From positions 682,001-746,000 of the forward strand of contig BTVR01000001.1 of the NCBI GenBank assembly GCA_045864775.1: DNA of 64,000 nt, written 5' to 3'. The notes below the pieces were generated by a model. That model was not told the DNA's origin. It saw only the letters and a program-made list of their open reading frames with translations, and searched no databases. Origin of the DNA: Macondimonas sp045864775 (lineage in GTDB: Bacteria; Pseudomonadota; Gammaproteobacteria; UBA5335). Positions 54,497-63,758 of the stretch are shown here, piece after piece (the first letter of the stretch is position 1; the number at the start of each line of letters is the position of its first letter). The translations under genes and the position numbers were made by a program.

Positions 54497-54742
54497 CTAT
54501 TTCTGATAACGGGCTTTCCATTCCACGTACGGCATGCCGTAGATCAGTTCGCGCGCCCGGATCTCGTCGATCTCCGCCCCGCGCGCCGCGCTTTCGGCGG
54601 CATACCACTTCGCCAGGCAGTTGCGGCAAAACCCGGCCAGATTCATCAAGTCGATGTTCTGCACCTCGGGATGGGCCTGCAGATGCGCGACGAGGCGTCG
54701 AAAGGCCCCTGCCGCCGCCTGATCGTCGAGTTCATGTTCCAT
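54497..54742 (-). CDS. DUF1244 protein
   Basis: An 81-aa all-helical protein with the DUF1244 signature MNLAGFCRNCLAKWYAA and a C-terminal ELIYGMPYVEWKARYQ. The two Cys (FCRNC) could bind a metal or form a disulfide. Function unknown; widespread in proteobacteria. It precedes rraA by 34 bp on the same strand, with a GGAGG ribosome-binding site. Confidence 0.88.
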   Translation of the reverse strand: MEHELDDQAAAGAFRRLVAHLQAHPEVQNIDLMNLAGFCRNCLAKWYAAESAARGAEIDEIRARELIYGMPYVEWKARYQK

Positions 54743-54841
54743 TTGCCGCCTCCGAGAGCTCATGGCCGACATCCTAGCATTGCCCGGAACGCCGGCTCTG
54801 CGGCAAGCTTCGGTCGCATCGTGCGCCGCCGGGCCCAAGGT

Positions 54842-55297
54842 GTGAAAAATCTGTTGATCGTCTTTCATTCGCAGACCGGCAACACCGCGCGACTGGCGCT
54901 GGCCGCCCGCGAGGGCGGCGCCACCTCGTCCGCGGTCACCGTTCGTTGCCTCTGGGCCAAGGAGGCGGCGGCTGCGGACCTGCTCTGGGCGCACGGCGTG
55001 CTGTTCGGCACCCCGGAGAATCTGGGCTATCTCTCCGGCGCCCTCAAGGATTTTTTCGATCGCACCTATTATCCGGTGCAGGGACTGCTGCAACCGCTGC
55101 CCTATGGCCTGTTCATCAGCGCCGGCAACGACGGCCGGGGCGCGGCGCAGCATACCCAGCGCATCCTGCGCGGCTATGCCATGCGGCCCATCGGCGACCC
55201 CCTGATCTGTCGCGGCGACGTCACCTCGGATCACTTGGCCCAGGCGCACGAACTGGGCGCGACGCTGGCGACCGGGCTCGAACTGGGCATTTTTTGA
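54842..55297 (+). CDS. Flavodoxin-fold protein / NAD(P)H-dependent FMN reductase-like
   Basis: A 151-aa alpha/beta protein beginning VKNLLIVFHSQTGNTARLA, the FMN phosphate loop of flavodoxins. Then come VLFGTPENLGYLSGALKDFFDRTYYP (FMN isoalloxazine loop) and GLFISAGNDGRGAA. It belongs to the WrbA/NADPH-FMN reductase side of the fold. Electron partners are unknown. The start is GTG 54842; the gap to DUF1244 (99 bp) carries both divergent promoters. Confidence 0.82.
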   Translation: MKNLLIVFHSQTGNTARLALAAREGGATSSAVTVRCLWAKEAAAADLLWAHGVLFGTPENLGYLSGALKDFFDRTYYPVQGLLQPLPYGLFISAGNDGRGAAQHTQRILRGYAMRPIGDPLICRGDVTSDHLAQAHELGATLATGLELGIF

Positions 55298-55379
55298 CCG
55301 CCCCGCTTTTCTTGCCCCCCCGGCTGCCCTATCATTGAACGCTTGAATATTTAAGCCCCGTCGCAGCAAGGATTGCTGA

Positions 55380-55868
55380 ATGTCCGATGAGATCTCCCTG
55401 TTCGAGCGCGATCCAGACCAGGTGCGCCGCCTCCACGGGGGCTTCTTCGATGCCATCCCGCACTCCCGCGAACTGGGCTTGCAAGTCGTCGACATGGGCC
55501 CCGGCTGGGGCGTACTCAAGGTTCCCTACCGACCTGAACTCATCGGCAACCCCAAGACCGGCGTCCTGCACGGCGGGGTCGTTACCTCGCTGATCGACAG
55601 CACATGCGGACTGGCAGTTTTCTGCCGCCTGCCGCGCATGGAAGCCATCGCGACGCTGGACCTGCGCCTCGATTTTCTCAAACCGGCCGTGATCGGCGAA
55701 GACCTCTTCGCCCGCGCCGAATGCTACCGGCTGACGCGCCAGATCGCCTTCGTCCGAGCAACGGCCTACCAGCGCAACCCCGAAGATCCGGTCGCCACGA
55801 GCGTTGCGGCCTTCATGCGCGCCAGTTCCGGCGCCAAAAAATCCTTTCCGCCCCGCGAGGCGGGATGA
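55380..55868 (+). CDS. PaaI-family thioesterase (first of a pair)
   Basis: A 162-aa single hotdog-fold domain. The hallmark is TGVLHGGVVTSLIDSTCGLAV (HGG-x3-4-D), then LDLRLDFLKPAVIGEDLFARAE. It probably hydrolyses acyl- or aryl-CoA. It is first in a run of four codirectional genes. Its stop overlaps the next start (ATGA), indicating coupling and possibly a heteromeric enzyme with the second copy. Confidence 0.88.
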   Translation: MSDEISLFERDPDQVRRLHGGFFDAIPHSRELGLQVVDMGPGWGVLKVPYRPELIGNPKTGVLHGGVVTSLIDSTCGLAVFCRLPRMEAIATLDLRLDFLKPAVIGEDLFARAECYRLTRQIAFVRATAYQRNPEDPVATSVAAFMRASSGAKKSFPPREAG

Positions 55869-56308
55869 ACGCCATGGAACTCGAACAAATGATGCGCGAC
55901 GCCCGACAGCAGGGCGATGTCTCCGGCCTGATGGCGCAGATCCCCTACGCGCGGCTCATCGGCATGGACATGGCGCTGGACGAATCCGGTGCGCCGCTGT
56001 TCCTGTTGCCATTCCAGCAGAAGAACATCGGCAACATGGCCTTGCCGGCCCTGCACGGCGGGGTCGTCGGCGGTTTTCTGGAAAACAGCGCCATCGTTCA
56101 TTTGATGTGGACGCGCGCGTCGACCCAGATGCCCAAGACCATCGACTTCTGCGTCGACTATCTGCGTTCGGCACGCGCGGTCGACACCTACGCCCGCTGC
56201 GAAGTCACCCGCCAGGGACGGCGCATCGCCCACGTCACGGCCACCTGCTGGCAGAAAGACCCTGCCGAACCGGTCGCCGCGGCCCGGGTCCATTTCCTGC
56301 TGACCTGA
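55865..56308 (+). CDS. PaaI-family thioesterase (second of a pair)
   Basis: A 147-aa hotdog protein with LPALHGGVVGGFLENSAIVHL and FCVDYLRSARAVDTYARCEV. In the active-site helix, Glu-Asn replaces the Asp-Ser of the first copy, so the catalytic acid differs. The overlapping start with the upstream gene suggests a stoichiometric complex. Substrate unknown. Confidence 0.85.
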   Translation: MNAMELEQMMRDARQQGDVSGLMAQIPYARLIGMDMALDESGAPLFLLPFQQKNIGNMALPALHGGVVGGFLENSAIVHLMWTRASTQMPKTIDFCVDYLRSARAVDTYARCEVTRQGRRIAHVTATCWQKDPAEPVAAARVHFLLT

Positions 56309-56377
56309 TGTCTCGTCCATTGCTGACATCATCAGGCCGGCTTTTCATCGCAACCCCAACTCCAAGGGAGCATTTCC

Positions 56378-57277
56378 ATGTCCGAAGTACGATATGACGG
56401 CAAGACGGTGGTGGTCACCGGCGGCGGCGGCTCGCTGGGCCGTGCCTACTGCCTGCTGTTCGCCTCGCGCGGCGCCAACGTGGTCGTCAACGACCTGGGC
56501 GGCAGCTTCAGCGGCGAAGGCGCCAGCAAGTCCGCGGCCGACAAGGTCGTCGACGAAATCGTCGCCATGGGCGGCAAGGCCGTCGCCAGCTACGAGTCGG
56601 TCTCGACCATCGAAGGCGCCGAGAAGACCATGCAGATCGCCAAGGATGCCTTTGGCAGCGTGCACATGCTGATCAACAACGCCGGCATCCTGCGCGACGT
56701 CTCCTTCGCCAAGATGAGCGAGGAAGACTGGGACAAGATCATGGAAGTGCACCTGCGTGGCGCCTTCTGCATGACCAAGGCCGCCTGGCCCTTCTTCCGC
56801 GAACAGTCCTTCGGCCGCGTCATCCTCACCGCTTCGGCCGCCGGCATCTACGGCAACTTCGGCCAGACCAACTATTCGGCCGCCAAGCTGGGCCTCTACG
56901 GCATGGGCCAGACCCTTGCCCACGAAGGCAAGAAGTACAACATCAATACCAACGTCATCGCGCCGGTCGCCCGCTCACGCATGACCGAGACCGTGATGCC
57001 GCCGCCGCTGCTGGAAAAGCTGCGCCCCGAAGCCGTCGCCCCGCTGGTCGGCTGGCTGTGCGCCGAGGAAAGCAAGGAAAGCGGCTCGCTGTTCGAAGTC
57101 GGCGCCGGTCGCTTCTTCAAGCTGGGCTGGATCCGCACCAACGGCTACAAGAGCGCGGCCGAAGGCGGCGTGGCCAGCCTCGAGGAACTGCGCGACAACT
57201 GGAAGACGGTGACCGACTTCACCGATGCCAAGATGGTGCGCAACATCCAGGAATCCACCATGGCCTTCATGCGCTAG
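56378..57277 (+). CDS. SDR-type 3-hydroxyacyl-CoA dehydrogenase-like protein
   Basis: A 299-aa SDR. It has VTGGGGSLGRAYCLLFASRG and NDLGGSFSGEG (NAD binding), then LTASAAGIYGNFGQTNYSAAK (catalytic Ser-Tyr-Lys). It resembles the dehydrogenase domain of peroxisomal multifunctional enzyme type 2 (HSD17B4), which oxidises (3R)-hydroxyacyl-CoA of branched or sterol-like chains. The next gene, an SCP-x-type thiolase, would act on its product. The C-terminal ~30 residues are variable. Confidence 0.87.
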   Translation: MSEVRYDGKTVVVTGGGGSLGRAYCLLFASRGANVVVNDLGGSFSGEGASKSAADKVVDEIVAMGGKAVASYESVSTIEGAEKTMQIAKDAFGSVHMLINNAGILRDVSFAKMSEEDWDKIMEVHLRGAFCMTKAAWPFFREQSFGRVILTASAAGIYGNFGQTNYSAAKLGLYGMGQTLAHEGKKYNINTNVIAPVARSRMTETVMPPPLLEKLRPEAVAPLVGWLCAEESKESGSLFEVGAGRFFKLGWIRTNGYKSAAEGGVASLEELRDNWKTVTDFTDAKMVRNIQESTMAFMR

Positions 57278-57365
57278 ACTGAACCAGAACGGGCGCGGCG
57301 AGGGGCCGCGCTCTTTCTTTGACGACAGGACGTTTTTGTTTCACTGCAAGGATGAGGAGACGATC

Positions 57366-58544
57366 ATGGGACGCAAAGTCTGTGTCATCGGCAACGGGAT
57401 GACCCAATTCGCCAAGCCGGGCAGCAGCCCGGACTATCACATGATGGCCAAGGCCGCGGGACAGCAGGCGCTCGAAGACGCCGGCATTCCCTATGAGCTG
57501 GTCGAGCAGGCCGTCGTCGGCTATGTCTACGGGGAAAGCACCTCGGGCGAGCGCGCCATGTACGAGCTCGGCCTGACCGGCATTCCCATCTACAACGTCA
57601 ACAACAACTGTTCCACTGGCTCCACCGCCCTGATGCTGGCCAAGCAGCTGGTCGAAGGCGGCATCGCCGAATGCGTCATGGCCATGGGCTTCGAGAAGAT
57701 GGAAAAGGGCGCCCTGGGCGCCAAGTACACCGATCGCCAGAACCCCATGGACAAGCACATGGGCGTCATGTTCAAGGCGCAGAAATTCACCAACGCGCCG
57801 CCCACCGCCCAGCTCTTCGGCGGCGCCGGCCGCGAGCATCAGGAAAAATACGGCACCTCCAACGAGGCCTTTGCCAAGATCGCGGTCAAGAACCGCCAGC
57901 ACGCGCTGAACAATCCGCGCTCTATCTTCCACGATCCCCTGACCGTGGAAGAAGTGCTCGAATCGCCGCACTACTATGGGCCCATCACGCGCCTGCAGTG
58001 CTGCCCGCCGACCTGCGGCGCCGGCGCGGCGATCGTTTGCTCGGAGGAGTTCGCTAAGAAGCACGCCAAGAACACGCCCATCTACATCGTCGGTCAGTCG
58101 ATGGTCACCGACATGCCGTCTTCCTTCAACGAAGCCTCGATGATCAAGGTCGTGGGCTACGACATGACCAAGGAAGCCGCGCGTCAGGTCTACGAACAGT
58201 CCGGTCTGGGCCCGAACGACGTGGACGTGATCGAGTTGCACGACTGCTTCACCGCCAACGAATTGATCACCTACGAAGCCCTGGGTCTGTGCGAGCCGGG
58301 CGGCGCCGAGCAACTGATCAACGAAGGCGATGTCACCTACGGCGGCAAATGGGTGGTCAACCCCTCGGGCGGCCTCTTGTCCAAGGGCCATCCCCTGGGC
58401 GCCACGGGTCTGGCCCAATGCGCCGAGATGTGCTGGCAGCTGCGCGGCCAGGCGGACAAGCGCCAGGTCGAGGGCGCCAAGGTCGGCCTGCAGCACAATC
58501 TCGGCCTGGGGGGCGCCTGCGTGGTGACGCTTTACAGCGTCTGA
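57366..58544 (+). CDS. SCP-x-type thiolase / lipid-transfer thiolase
   Basis: A 392-aa thiolase-fold protein. Catalytic Cys is in VNNNCSTGSTALMLAK. The SCP-x-specific HDCF motif is in ELHDCFTANELITYEAL, and the glycine loop is NPSGGLLSKGHPLGATGLAQ. This group cleaves 3-oxoacyl-CoA of branched or sterol side chains. It lies 88 bp after the SDR, and a terminator follows. It completes a partial beta-oxidation set (two thioesterases, dehydrogenase, thiolase) lacking an adjacent acyl-CoA dehydrogenase and hydratase. Confidence 0.92.
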   Translation: MGRKVCVIGNGMTQFAKPGSSPDYHMMAKAAGQQALEDAGIPYELVEQAVVGYVYGESTSGERAMYELGLTGIPIYNVNNNCSTGSTALMLAKQLVEGGIAECVMAMGFEKMEKGALGAKYTDRQNPMDKHMGVMFKAQKFTNAPPTAQLFGGAGREHQEKYGTSNEAFAKIAVKNRQHALNNPRSIFHDPLTVEEVLESPHYYGPITRLQCCPPTCGAGAAIVCSEEFAKKHAKNTPIYIVGQSMVTDMPSSFNEASMIKVVGYDMTKEAARQVYEQSGLGPNDVDVIELHDCFTANELITYEALGLCEPGGAEQLINEGDVTYGGKWVVNPSGGLLSKGHPLGATGLAQCAEMCWQLRGQADKRQVEGAKVGLQHNLGLGGACVVTLYSV

Positions 58545-58579
58545 TCGCCCTCTGACCTATCTCGACGACGCTTCACTTC

Positions 58580-58603
58580 AAGGCCCCGCAAGGGGCCTTT
58601 TCT
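58580..58603 (+). terminator. Terminator of the thioesterase-SDR-thiolase operon
   Basis: An 8-bp stem AAGGCCCC / GGGGCCTT with loop GCAA is followed by TTCTT, about 36 bp after the thiolase stop. Confidence 0.9.
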
Positions 58604-58651
58604 TGCCTGATGCCGCGCGTTTGTTGCCGGCCGCCCTTGGATGCCGGACGC

Positions 58652-59848
58652 TCAGCCCGGCCGCAGATAAATCAGCGGGATCGCCATTTCGGACGCGCTC
58701 AGCCCGCCATGCACGCCGACCTGATCGTGCGGCCGCTCGCCGGGAACCTGATCGATGAGAACCCAAGGCTCGCGCAAAACGAGCACCCAATCCCCGATCC
58801 TTTCCGCGAGCCGGGGATGTTGCGGCCCGGGGCCGAACCAGCCGGCCTCGAGCGTTGCAGATGCAGGGACCGGAACGGCCGCTTCGCCGACCGCCTCGGC
58901 GAGGCAGCGCTCGAAACCTTCGTGCCCAGTCGGCCTGACGTAGGCATAGGCCATGCGTCGTTCGCCGCACAGGGGTCGAGATAGGCGCTGCGCGAGCATC
59001 GGATGGTCCGCCAGATGAACCTGCCGATCGGGCGGATTGTCGAGAAACCCGTGATCGGCGGTGATCACGACCTCGACATCAAGACCTCGAATGCGGCGCG
59101 CAAACGCTTCCAGCGCGGCGTCGAGGCGGGCGAGCTCGGCTGCGACCTCGTCGCTGCCGATGCCGTATTCATGGCCGAGGCGATCGATCTCACCGTAGTA
59201 GGCATAGGTGTAGCTCGACGCATCGCGCGCGCGCAACACCGATTCCAGGGTGTCGAACAAGCCATCGAGTCCACGGTAAGGCCAGCGCTCGGCCCGCCCC
59301 GTATGGTGACGGTTGTACGGCGAATCGCAGATAAACCAGGGCGACACCACATGGCACTCGCGCGTCAACCGATCCGCAAGCGGATCGCGGATGAACACCT
59401 GCTTGCACCAGCGCTCGGCCTGCGCGTGGGGGTGATGCTGACCACGAATCCACAGCGGCAAGGGGGCGATCACCTCTTCGACTTCGCCGGCATAGATGTG
59501 CCAACCGGTCAGCCCATGGGCCGCCGGGGCCACCCCCGTGAGGACTGTTGTCACCGCGCTGGCCGTGGTACTGGGGAAAACCGACGTCAGGCGACCCTGC
59601 CGGTGGGCGCGCAAAAAGGCGCCTGCCGCGCCCGCATGCAAGGGGCCGTCACCCAGCCCATCGATCAGCAGCAACACCAGATGACGTGCCGACCCGAATC
59701 CGGCCGGCGGCGCCCGCAGCGGCGCATGGCCTCGCCCCGGCCCGCCGCAAGCCGCCTCGATGCTGGCCATGAGGTTGAGCAGGCTGCCACCGCCGTAGTC
59801 AGGCAAGACCCAGTCCGCGTGCGCGGTATTGGGGTGGAGGCCACTCAT
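58652..59848 (-). CDS. Alkaline phosphatase-superfamily phosphodiesterase
   Basis: A 398-aa protein of the type I phosphodiesterase/nucleotide pyrophosphatase group. Metal-site motifs are HLVLLLIDGLGDG, SVFPSTTASAVTTVLTG (nucleophile Thr) and VVITADHGFLDNPPD. No signal peptide is seen, so it is probably cytoplasmic; the substrate is unknown. Its ATG overlaps the hrpB stop by four bases (ATGA), a tight coupling with the helicase gene. Confidence 0.85.
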   Translation of the reverse strand: MSGLHPNTAHADWVLPDYGGGSLLNLMASIEAACGGPGRGHAPLRAPPAGFGSARHLVLLLIDGLGDGPLHAGAAGAFLRAHRQGRLTSVFPSTTASAVTTVLTGVAPAAHGLTGWHIYAGEVEEVIAPLPLWIRGQHHPHAQAERWCKQVFIRDPLADRLTRECHVVSPWFICDSPYNRHHTGRAERWPYRGLDGLFDTLESVLRARDASSYTYAYYGEIDRLGHEYGIGSDEVAAELARLDAALEAFARRIRGLDVEVVITADHGFLDNPPDRQVHLADHPMLAQRLSRPLCGERRMAYAYVRPTGHEGFERCLAEAVGEAAVPVPASATLEAGWFGPGPQHPRLAERIGDWVLVLREPWVLIDQVPGERPHDQVGVHGGLSASEMAIPLIYLRPG

Positions 59849-62337
59849 GCGCGCACTCTCGGCTTGGCCCGCGCCGTCGGGACGGCAGTGAGCGGATCAT
59901 CGGGCCAGGGATGGCGGGGATAGCGTCCGCGCATTTGTTTCTTGACCTCCGGGTAGGCCTGTTTCCAGAAACTGGATAGATCGGCCGTGATGGCGAGTGG
60001 CCGACCGGCAGGAGACAGCAGGTGCACCAGCAGTGCCAGCCGCCCCTCCGCGAGGCGTGGCGTTTCGCCAAGACCAAACAGTTCCTGCAGCTTAACGGCC
60101 AGCACTGGCGGATCCTGTGTGTAGTCGATGCGTACCCGGTTACCGGCCGGGGTCGGGATATGGGTAGGCAGCCAGCGGTCCAGCCGCGCCAGACCGGTCG
60201 CCGGCACTTGCGCCGCCAGCGCGGCGTGCAGAACGTGTTCATCGATCTGGGCGAGATGGGTCACGCCGACGAGGAACGGGCCCAGCCAGGCGGCCAGGTT
60301 CTCCTGCAGTGCGGCATCGTCCACCTGCGGCCAGTCGCCCGCCGGCTCGAGCCGTCCCATGAACGCCAGACGGGCACGCAGCCGCGCCGCCTCACCGCTC
60401 CAAGGCAGGCATTCCCAGCCCGGTCCGGACAGAAAGTCGGTCCAGCCGTCGGCCAGCACCGCCGGATCGGGGCGCGGCAAGGGCGTTTCGCTGATCACCA
60501 GCGATCCCAGACACTGCCGCCGCCTCGCCACCATGGCCCCGAGTTGCGGCTCGAACCCGACCACCGTGTCGTCGACGATTCGCGCACCGACCACATCACG
60601 CAACACGTCGAGCGAAATCGGCGCCGCCAGGTGGATGCGCGCCTCGGTCTCCCCGCCGTCCAGACGCGCCACGACCAGATACGGCGCATCGGCCAGCCGA
60701 TCGGCCGGATCGAGCCGCGCGCGCCGGCCGGTCACCAGGCGATAGATGCCCGGCGCCTGGCGCTGGGCGATGCGGTCGGGATAGGCCCACGCCAACAGCC
60801 AACCGACGCTGTCCCCGTCCGGTATCGCCGCATCGGTGTTACCCAGGTCCAGACGCCGGGCCAGTTGATCGGCGAGACGCTTGAGGGTGTCGCCGCCGAC
60901 GCCGCCGATCTCGAAACAGGCCAGCCGATCATGCAGGTCCACCGAGGTTGCTCGGTGTCCCTGCCGCAAGGGATCGCGGCTTTCGATCAATGCAGCCAAC
61001 CGGCAGGCCAGCCATCCGAAACCGGCCTGCCGGGCTCGCAGCAGCAGGTGGGCAAGGCGCGGATGCACCCCCAGACGGGCCAGGGCCTGACCATGCGTGG
61101 TGATGCACCCGCGAGCGTCGAGCGCTTCCAACGCCGTGAGCAGCGCCCGTGCCTGAGCGAATCGCGCGGGATGCGGCGCGTCGAGCCAACGCAGGTCCAC
61201 CGGGTTTGTCACGCCCCAGACCGCGAGCTCCAGCGCGAGGCCGGCCAGATCGGCCTGGCGAATCTCGGGCTCGTCGTGTGCCGGCGCCCGCTCGAAATCG
61301 CGCTCGGCATACAGCCGGTAGCAGACACCCGGGCCCTGCCGACCCGCACGGCCCGCGCGCTGCTCGGCTGCAGCGCGGGAAACCGGCACGGTGACCAGAT
61401 GCTCCATCGCCCGCGCCGGATCGAACCGCATGGTGCGCGACCACCCGGTATCGATGACGGTCGTGATGTCCGCCAGCGTCAGGCTGGTCTCGGCCACCGC
61501 CGTGGCCAGCACCAGCTTGCGCCTGCCGACGGGCGCAGGCGCCAGCGCCGCCTGCTGGGCGGCGGCGGACTGGTCACCATACAAGGGCAAGACCATCACA
61601 TTCGCGTCCAGGCGCGCCTCCGCCAGGGCGCCGGCAAGCCGCCGGATTTCCGGGACGCCGGGCAGGAACACCAGAATGCCGCCCGCGGTTTCGGCGAGCG
61701 CCCGGTGCACGGCAGCCTGCCAATGCGCGACGGCGCCCCGGTTCTGCGCCGTGCGCGCGGGATCGGGCCAATGGTGCAGGCTGACCGGATGACTGCGACC
61801 GGGGCACACAAGCACGGGCGCATCCCCAAGCAGGCCGGCATACGCCGCGCCGTCCACCGTCGCGCTCATCGCCAGCAGGCGCAGGTCCTCGCGCAGTGCC
61901 GCGCGGCTCTCCAGCGCCAGCGCCAAGCCCAGATCGGTCTGCAGGCTGCGCTCGTGGCACTCATCGAAGATCACCAGGCCGTAATCGGCGAGCGCGGGAT
62001 CGCGCTGGATGAGACGCGTGAAGATGCCGTCGGTCACGACCTCGATGCGTGTCGACGGCCCGATGCGCTGTTCCAGTCGCACCCGGTAACCCACGGTTTC
62101 GCCGACCGATTCCCCGCGCTCCTCGGCCATGCGCCGCGCCGCCATGACGGCTGCGAGCCGTCGCGGCTCGATCATCAGGATGCGCCGGCCGGCGAGCCAA
62201 GGCGCATCAAGCAGCGCCGGCGGCACCTGCGTGGTCTTGCCGGCGCCGGGCGCGGCTTGGAGCACCAGCGCGCCGCATGCCGCCAGCGCGCGGTCGATCT
62301 CCGGCAACAGGGGAACGATGGGCAGGGGGGATGTCAC
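59845..62337 (-). CDS. hrpB: ATP-dependent helicase HrpB
   Basis: About 830 aa, a DEAH/RHA helicase. It has Walker A QAAPGAGKTTQVPPALL, DECH box VIFDECHERSLQ, motif III LLAMSATVDG, motif VI QRAGRAGRQGPG, and the HrpB-specific C-terminal domain. RNA or DNA helicase activity is expected but its cellular role in proteobacteria is unclear. GTG 62337 was chosen (GAGG six bases upstream); earlier codons run through non-family sequence. Confidence 0.93.
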   Translation of the reverse strand: MTSPLPIVPLLPEIDRALAACGALVLQAAPGAGKTTQVPPALLDAPWLAGRRILMIEPRRLAAVMAARRMAEERGESVGETVGYRVRLEQRIGPSTRIEVVTDGIFTRLIQRDPALADYGLVIFDECHERSLQTDLGLALALESRAALREDLRLLAMSATVDGAAYAGLLGDAPVLVCPGRSHPVSLHHWPDPARTAQNRGAVAHWQAAVHRALAETAGGILVFLPGVPEIRRLAGALAEARLDANVMVLPLYGDQSAAAQQAALAPAPVGRRKLVLATAVAETSLTLADITTVIDTGWSRTMRFDPARAMEHLVTVPVSRAAAEQRAGRAGRQGPGVCYRLYAERDFERAPAHDEPEIRQADLAGLALELAVWGVTNPVDLRWLDAPHPARFAQARALLTALEALDARGCITTHGQALARLGVHPRLAHLLLRARQAGFGWLACRLAALIESRDPLRQGHRATSVDLHDRLACFEIGGVGGDTLKRLADQLARRLDLGNTDAAIPDGDSVGWLLAWAYPDRIAQRQAPGIYRLVTGRRARLDPADRLADAPYLVVARLDGGETEARIHLAAPISLDVLRDVVGARIVDDTVVGFEPQLGAMVARRRQCLGSLVISETPLPRPDPAVLADGWTDFLSGPGWECLPWSGEAARLRARLAFMGRLEPAGDWPQVDDAALQENLAAWLGPFLVGVTHLAQIDEHVLHAALAAQVPATGLARLDRWLPTHIPTPAGNRVRIDYTQDPPVLAVKLQELFGLGETPRLAEGRLALLVHLLSPAGRPLAITADLSSFWKQAYPEVKKQMRGRYPRHPWPDDPLTAVPTARAKPRVRA

Positions 62338-62441
62338 GACAACCTCGTCATGGGCCCATTTTACCCTGTGGCGATGACGGAACCGGGCGGGGAATGGTGG
62401 TATCTTTTCGCGTCTGAAAATCCGGTACCGCCCGAGGGGCA

Positions 62442-63758
62442 ATGACGTCGACCGATCCTCGCCTCTGGTTTCCCGGCAGCAGTCGTCGCGCCGCAAACCC
62501 GTTCCTCGAGAAGGCAGGACTGGCCGGGCTGGCGCTCTATGCCGCCATGCTCACGATCCACAAGGACCTGTGCTATGCCGGCGAATGGCTGATGCTGCTG
62601 GCCTTGGCCGGGAGCTGGTCGATCGCGCGGGACCGGCTCGTCAAGGATGCCGTCTTCCGGCTGGGGCTGGTGTGGACGGCCTACCTGGCCGTGTCCTGCC
62701 TGGTGGGGGCGACCTGGGTCGCAGGATCGCTTGGCGATCAGGTGCTGGCGGCGCGCCGCTGGATGAAGCTGGGTTTCATCGTGCTCGTGGCCTGGTGGCT
62801 CGGCGGCGACTGGCGCGCCATTCGGCGACTCTACGCCATCCTGTTCATTGCCTTTGCGCTCGCCATGGTCCCCTATTTTCTCTATCCGCTCTATTGGGAA
62901 AAGGGCCTGGCAGGCGGCCGGTTGCGCTTCGGCATGAATCCGCAGCGCAGCGCACTGTTCTTCGCCACGGCGCTGCTCGGCCTGCTCTTTCTGGCGCGAG
63001 ACGTCTGGGGACATCGCCGCGCCCCCCGATTCCTGCTGCGCCTCGGGCTCTGGGTGCTGGCCGTGCTGCTGATGACCATGGGGCTGCTCTTCACCCAGAC
63101 CCGCGGTGTCTGGCTGGGCATCGTCATCGGGCTCGGCGCATCGGTGCCGGTGTTGCTGGGCGCGCGCAGCGGTCGCCACTGGACCTTGGCCGGCGGCGCA
63201 TTGGGGTTGGGTCTCGTGGTGCTGGTCGGCGCCGCGCAGTGGGGCCACATTGCCGGACGCTTTGGTCAGGAAGCCGCCGTGTTTCAGGCGATCGAGGCCG
63301 GTCAGTGGCAATCGATCCCCAACACCTCCCTGGGCCGGCGCATCCATCTCTGGCACTGGGGCTGGGCGCACTGGCAGGAAAGCCCCTGGCTCGGCATCGG
63401 CATCAACAGCATCCATCCGCTGGCCATGTCCGGGGACTTGCCGCAGCAACTCGGCGGGTTCGAGGTACCCCATCTGCACAACAGCTGGCTGGAACTGCTG
63501 GTCGCCACCGGCCTGATCGGCGTGGCGCTGTTCATCGCCTTTGCGTGGCTCGCAGCTCGCGGCGGCCTGTGGGCCTATCGGCAGGGCCATTTGCCGGGCA
63601 GGTTCCTGCTCATGCAGTGGTCCGTGCTGGTGATGTTCCTGGTGGCCAACTTCAGCGAGGCGCATCTCACCAAATGGATCTTCTGGCCGTACCTGGCGCT
63701 GTTCTGGGGGAGCCTGTATTCGCCGGCCTTCTGGTTCCGGCCGCAGGGGCGCGCATGA
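62442..63758 (+). CDS. O-antigen ligase (WaaL-like)
   Basis: A 438-aa integral membrane protein with about 11 hydrophobic segments. The large periplasmic loop sits near the C-terminus. LGIGINSIHPLAMSG and HLHNSWLELLVATGLIGVAL carry the His and Asn-x-x-L-E pattern of WaaL/Wzy_C enzymes, which move undecaprenyl-linked O-antigen onto lipid A-core. TQTRGVWLGI is another family segment. It overlaps the next glycosyltransferase start and opens an LPS/O-antigen locus leading out of the window. Confidence 0.88.
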   Translation: MTSTDPRLWFPGSSRRAANPFLEKAGLAGLALYAAMLTIHKDLCYAGEWLMLLALAGSWSIARDRLVKDAVFRLGLVWTAYLAVSCLVGATWVAGSLGDQVLAARRWMKLGFIVLVAWWLGGDWRAIRRLYAILFIAFALAMVPYFLYPLYWEKGLAGGRLRFGMNPQRSALFFATALLGLLFLARDVWGHRRAPRFLLRLGLWVLAVLLMTMGLLFTQTRGVWLGIVIGLGASVPVLLGARSGRHWTLAGGALGLGLVVLVGAAQWGHIAGRFGQEAAVFQAIEAGQWQSIPNTSLGRRIHLWHWGWAHWQESPWLGIGINSIHPLAMSGDLPQQLGGFEVPHLHNSWLELLVATGLIGVALFIAFAWLAARGGLWAYRQGHLPGRFLLMQWSVLVMFLVANFSEAHLTKWIFWPYLALFWGSLYSPAFWFRPQGRA

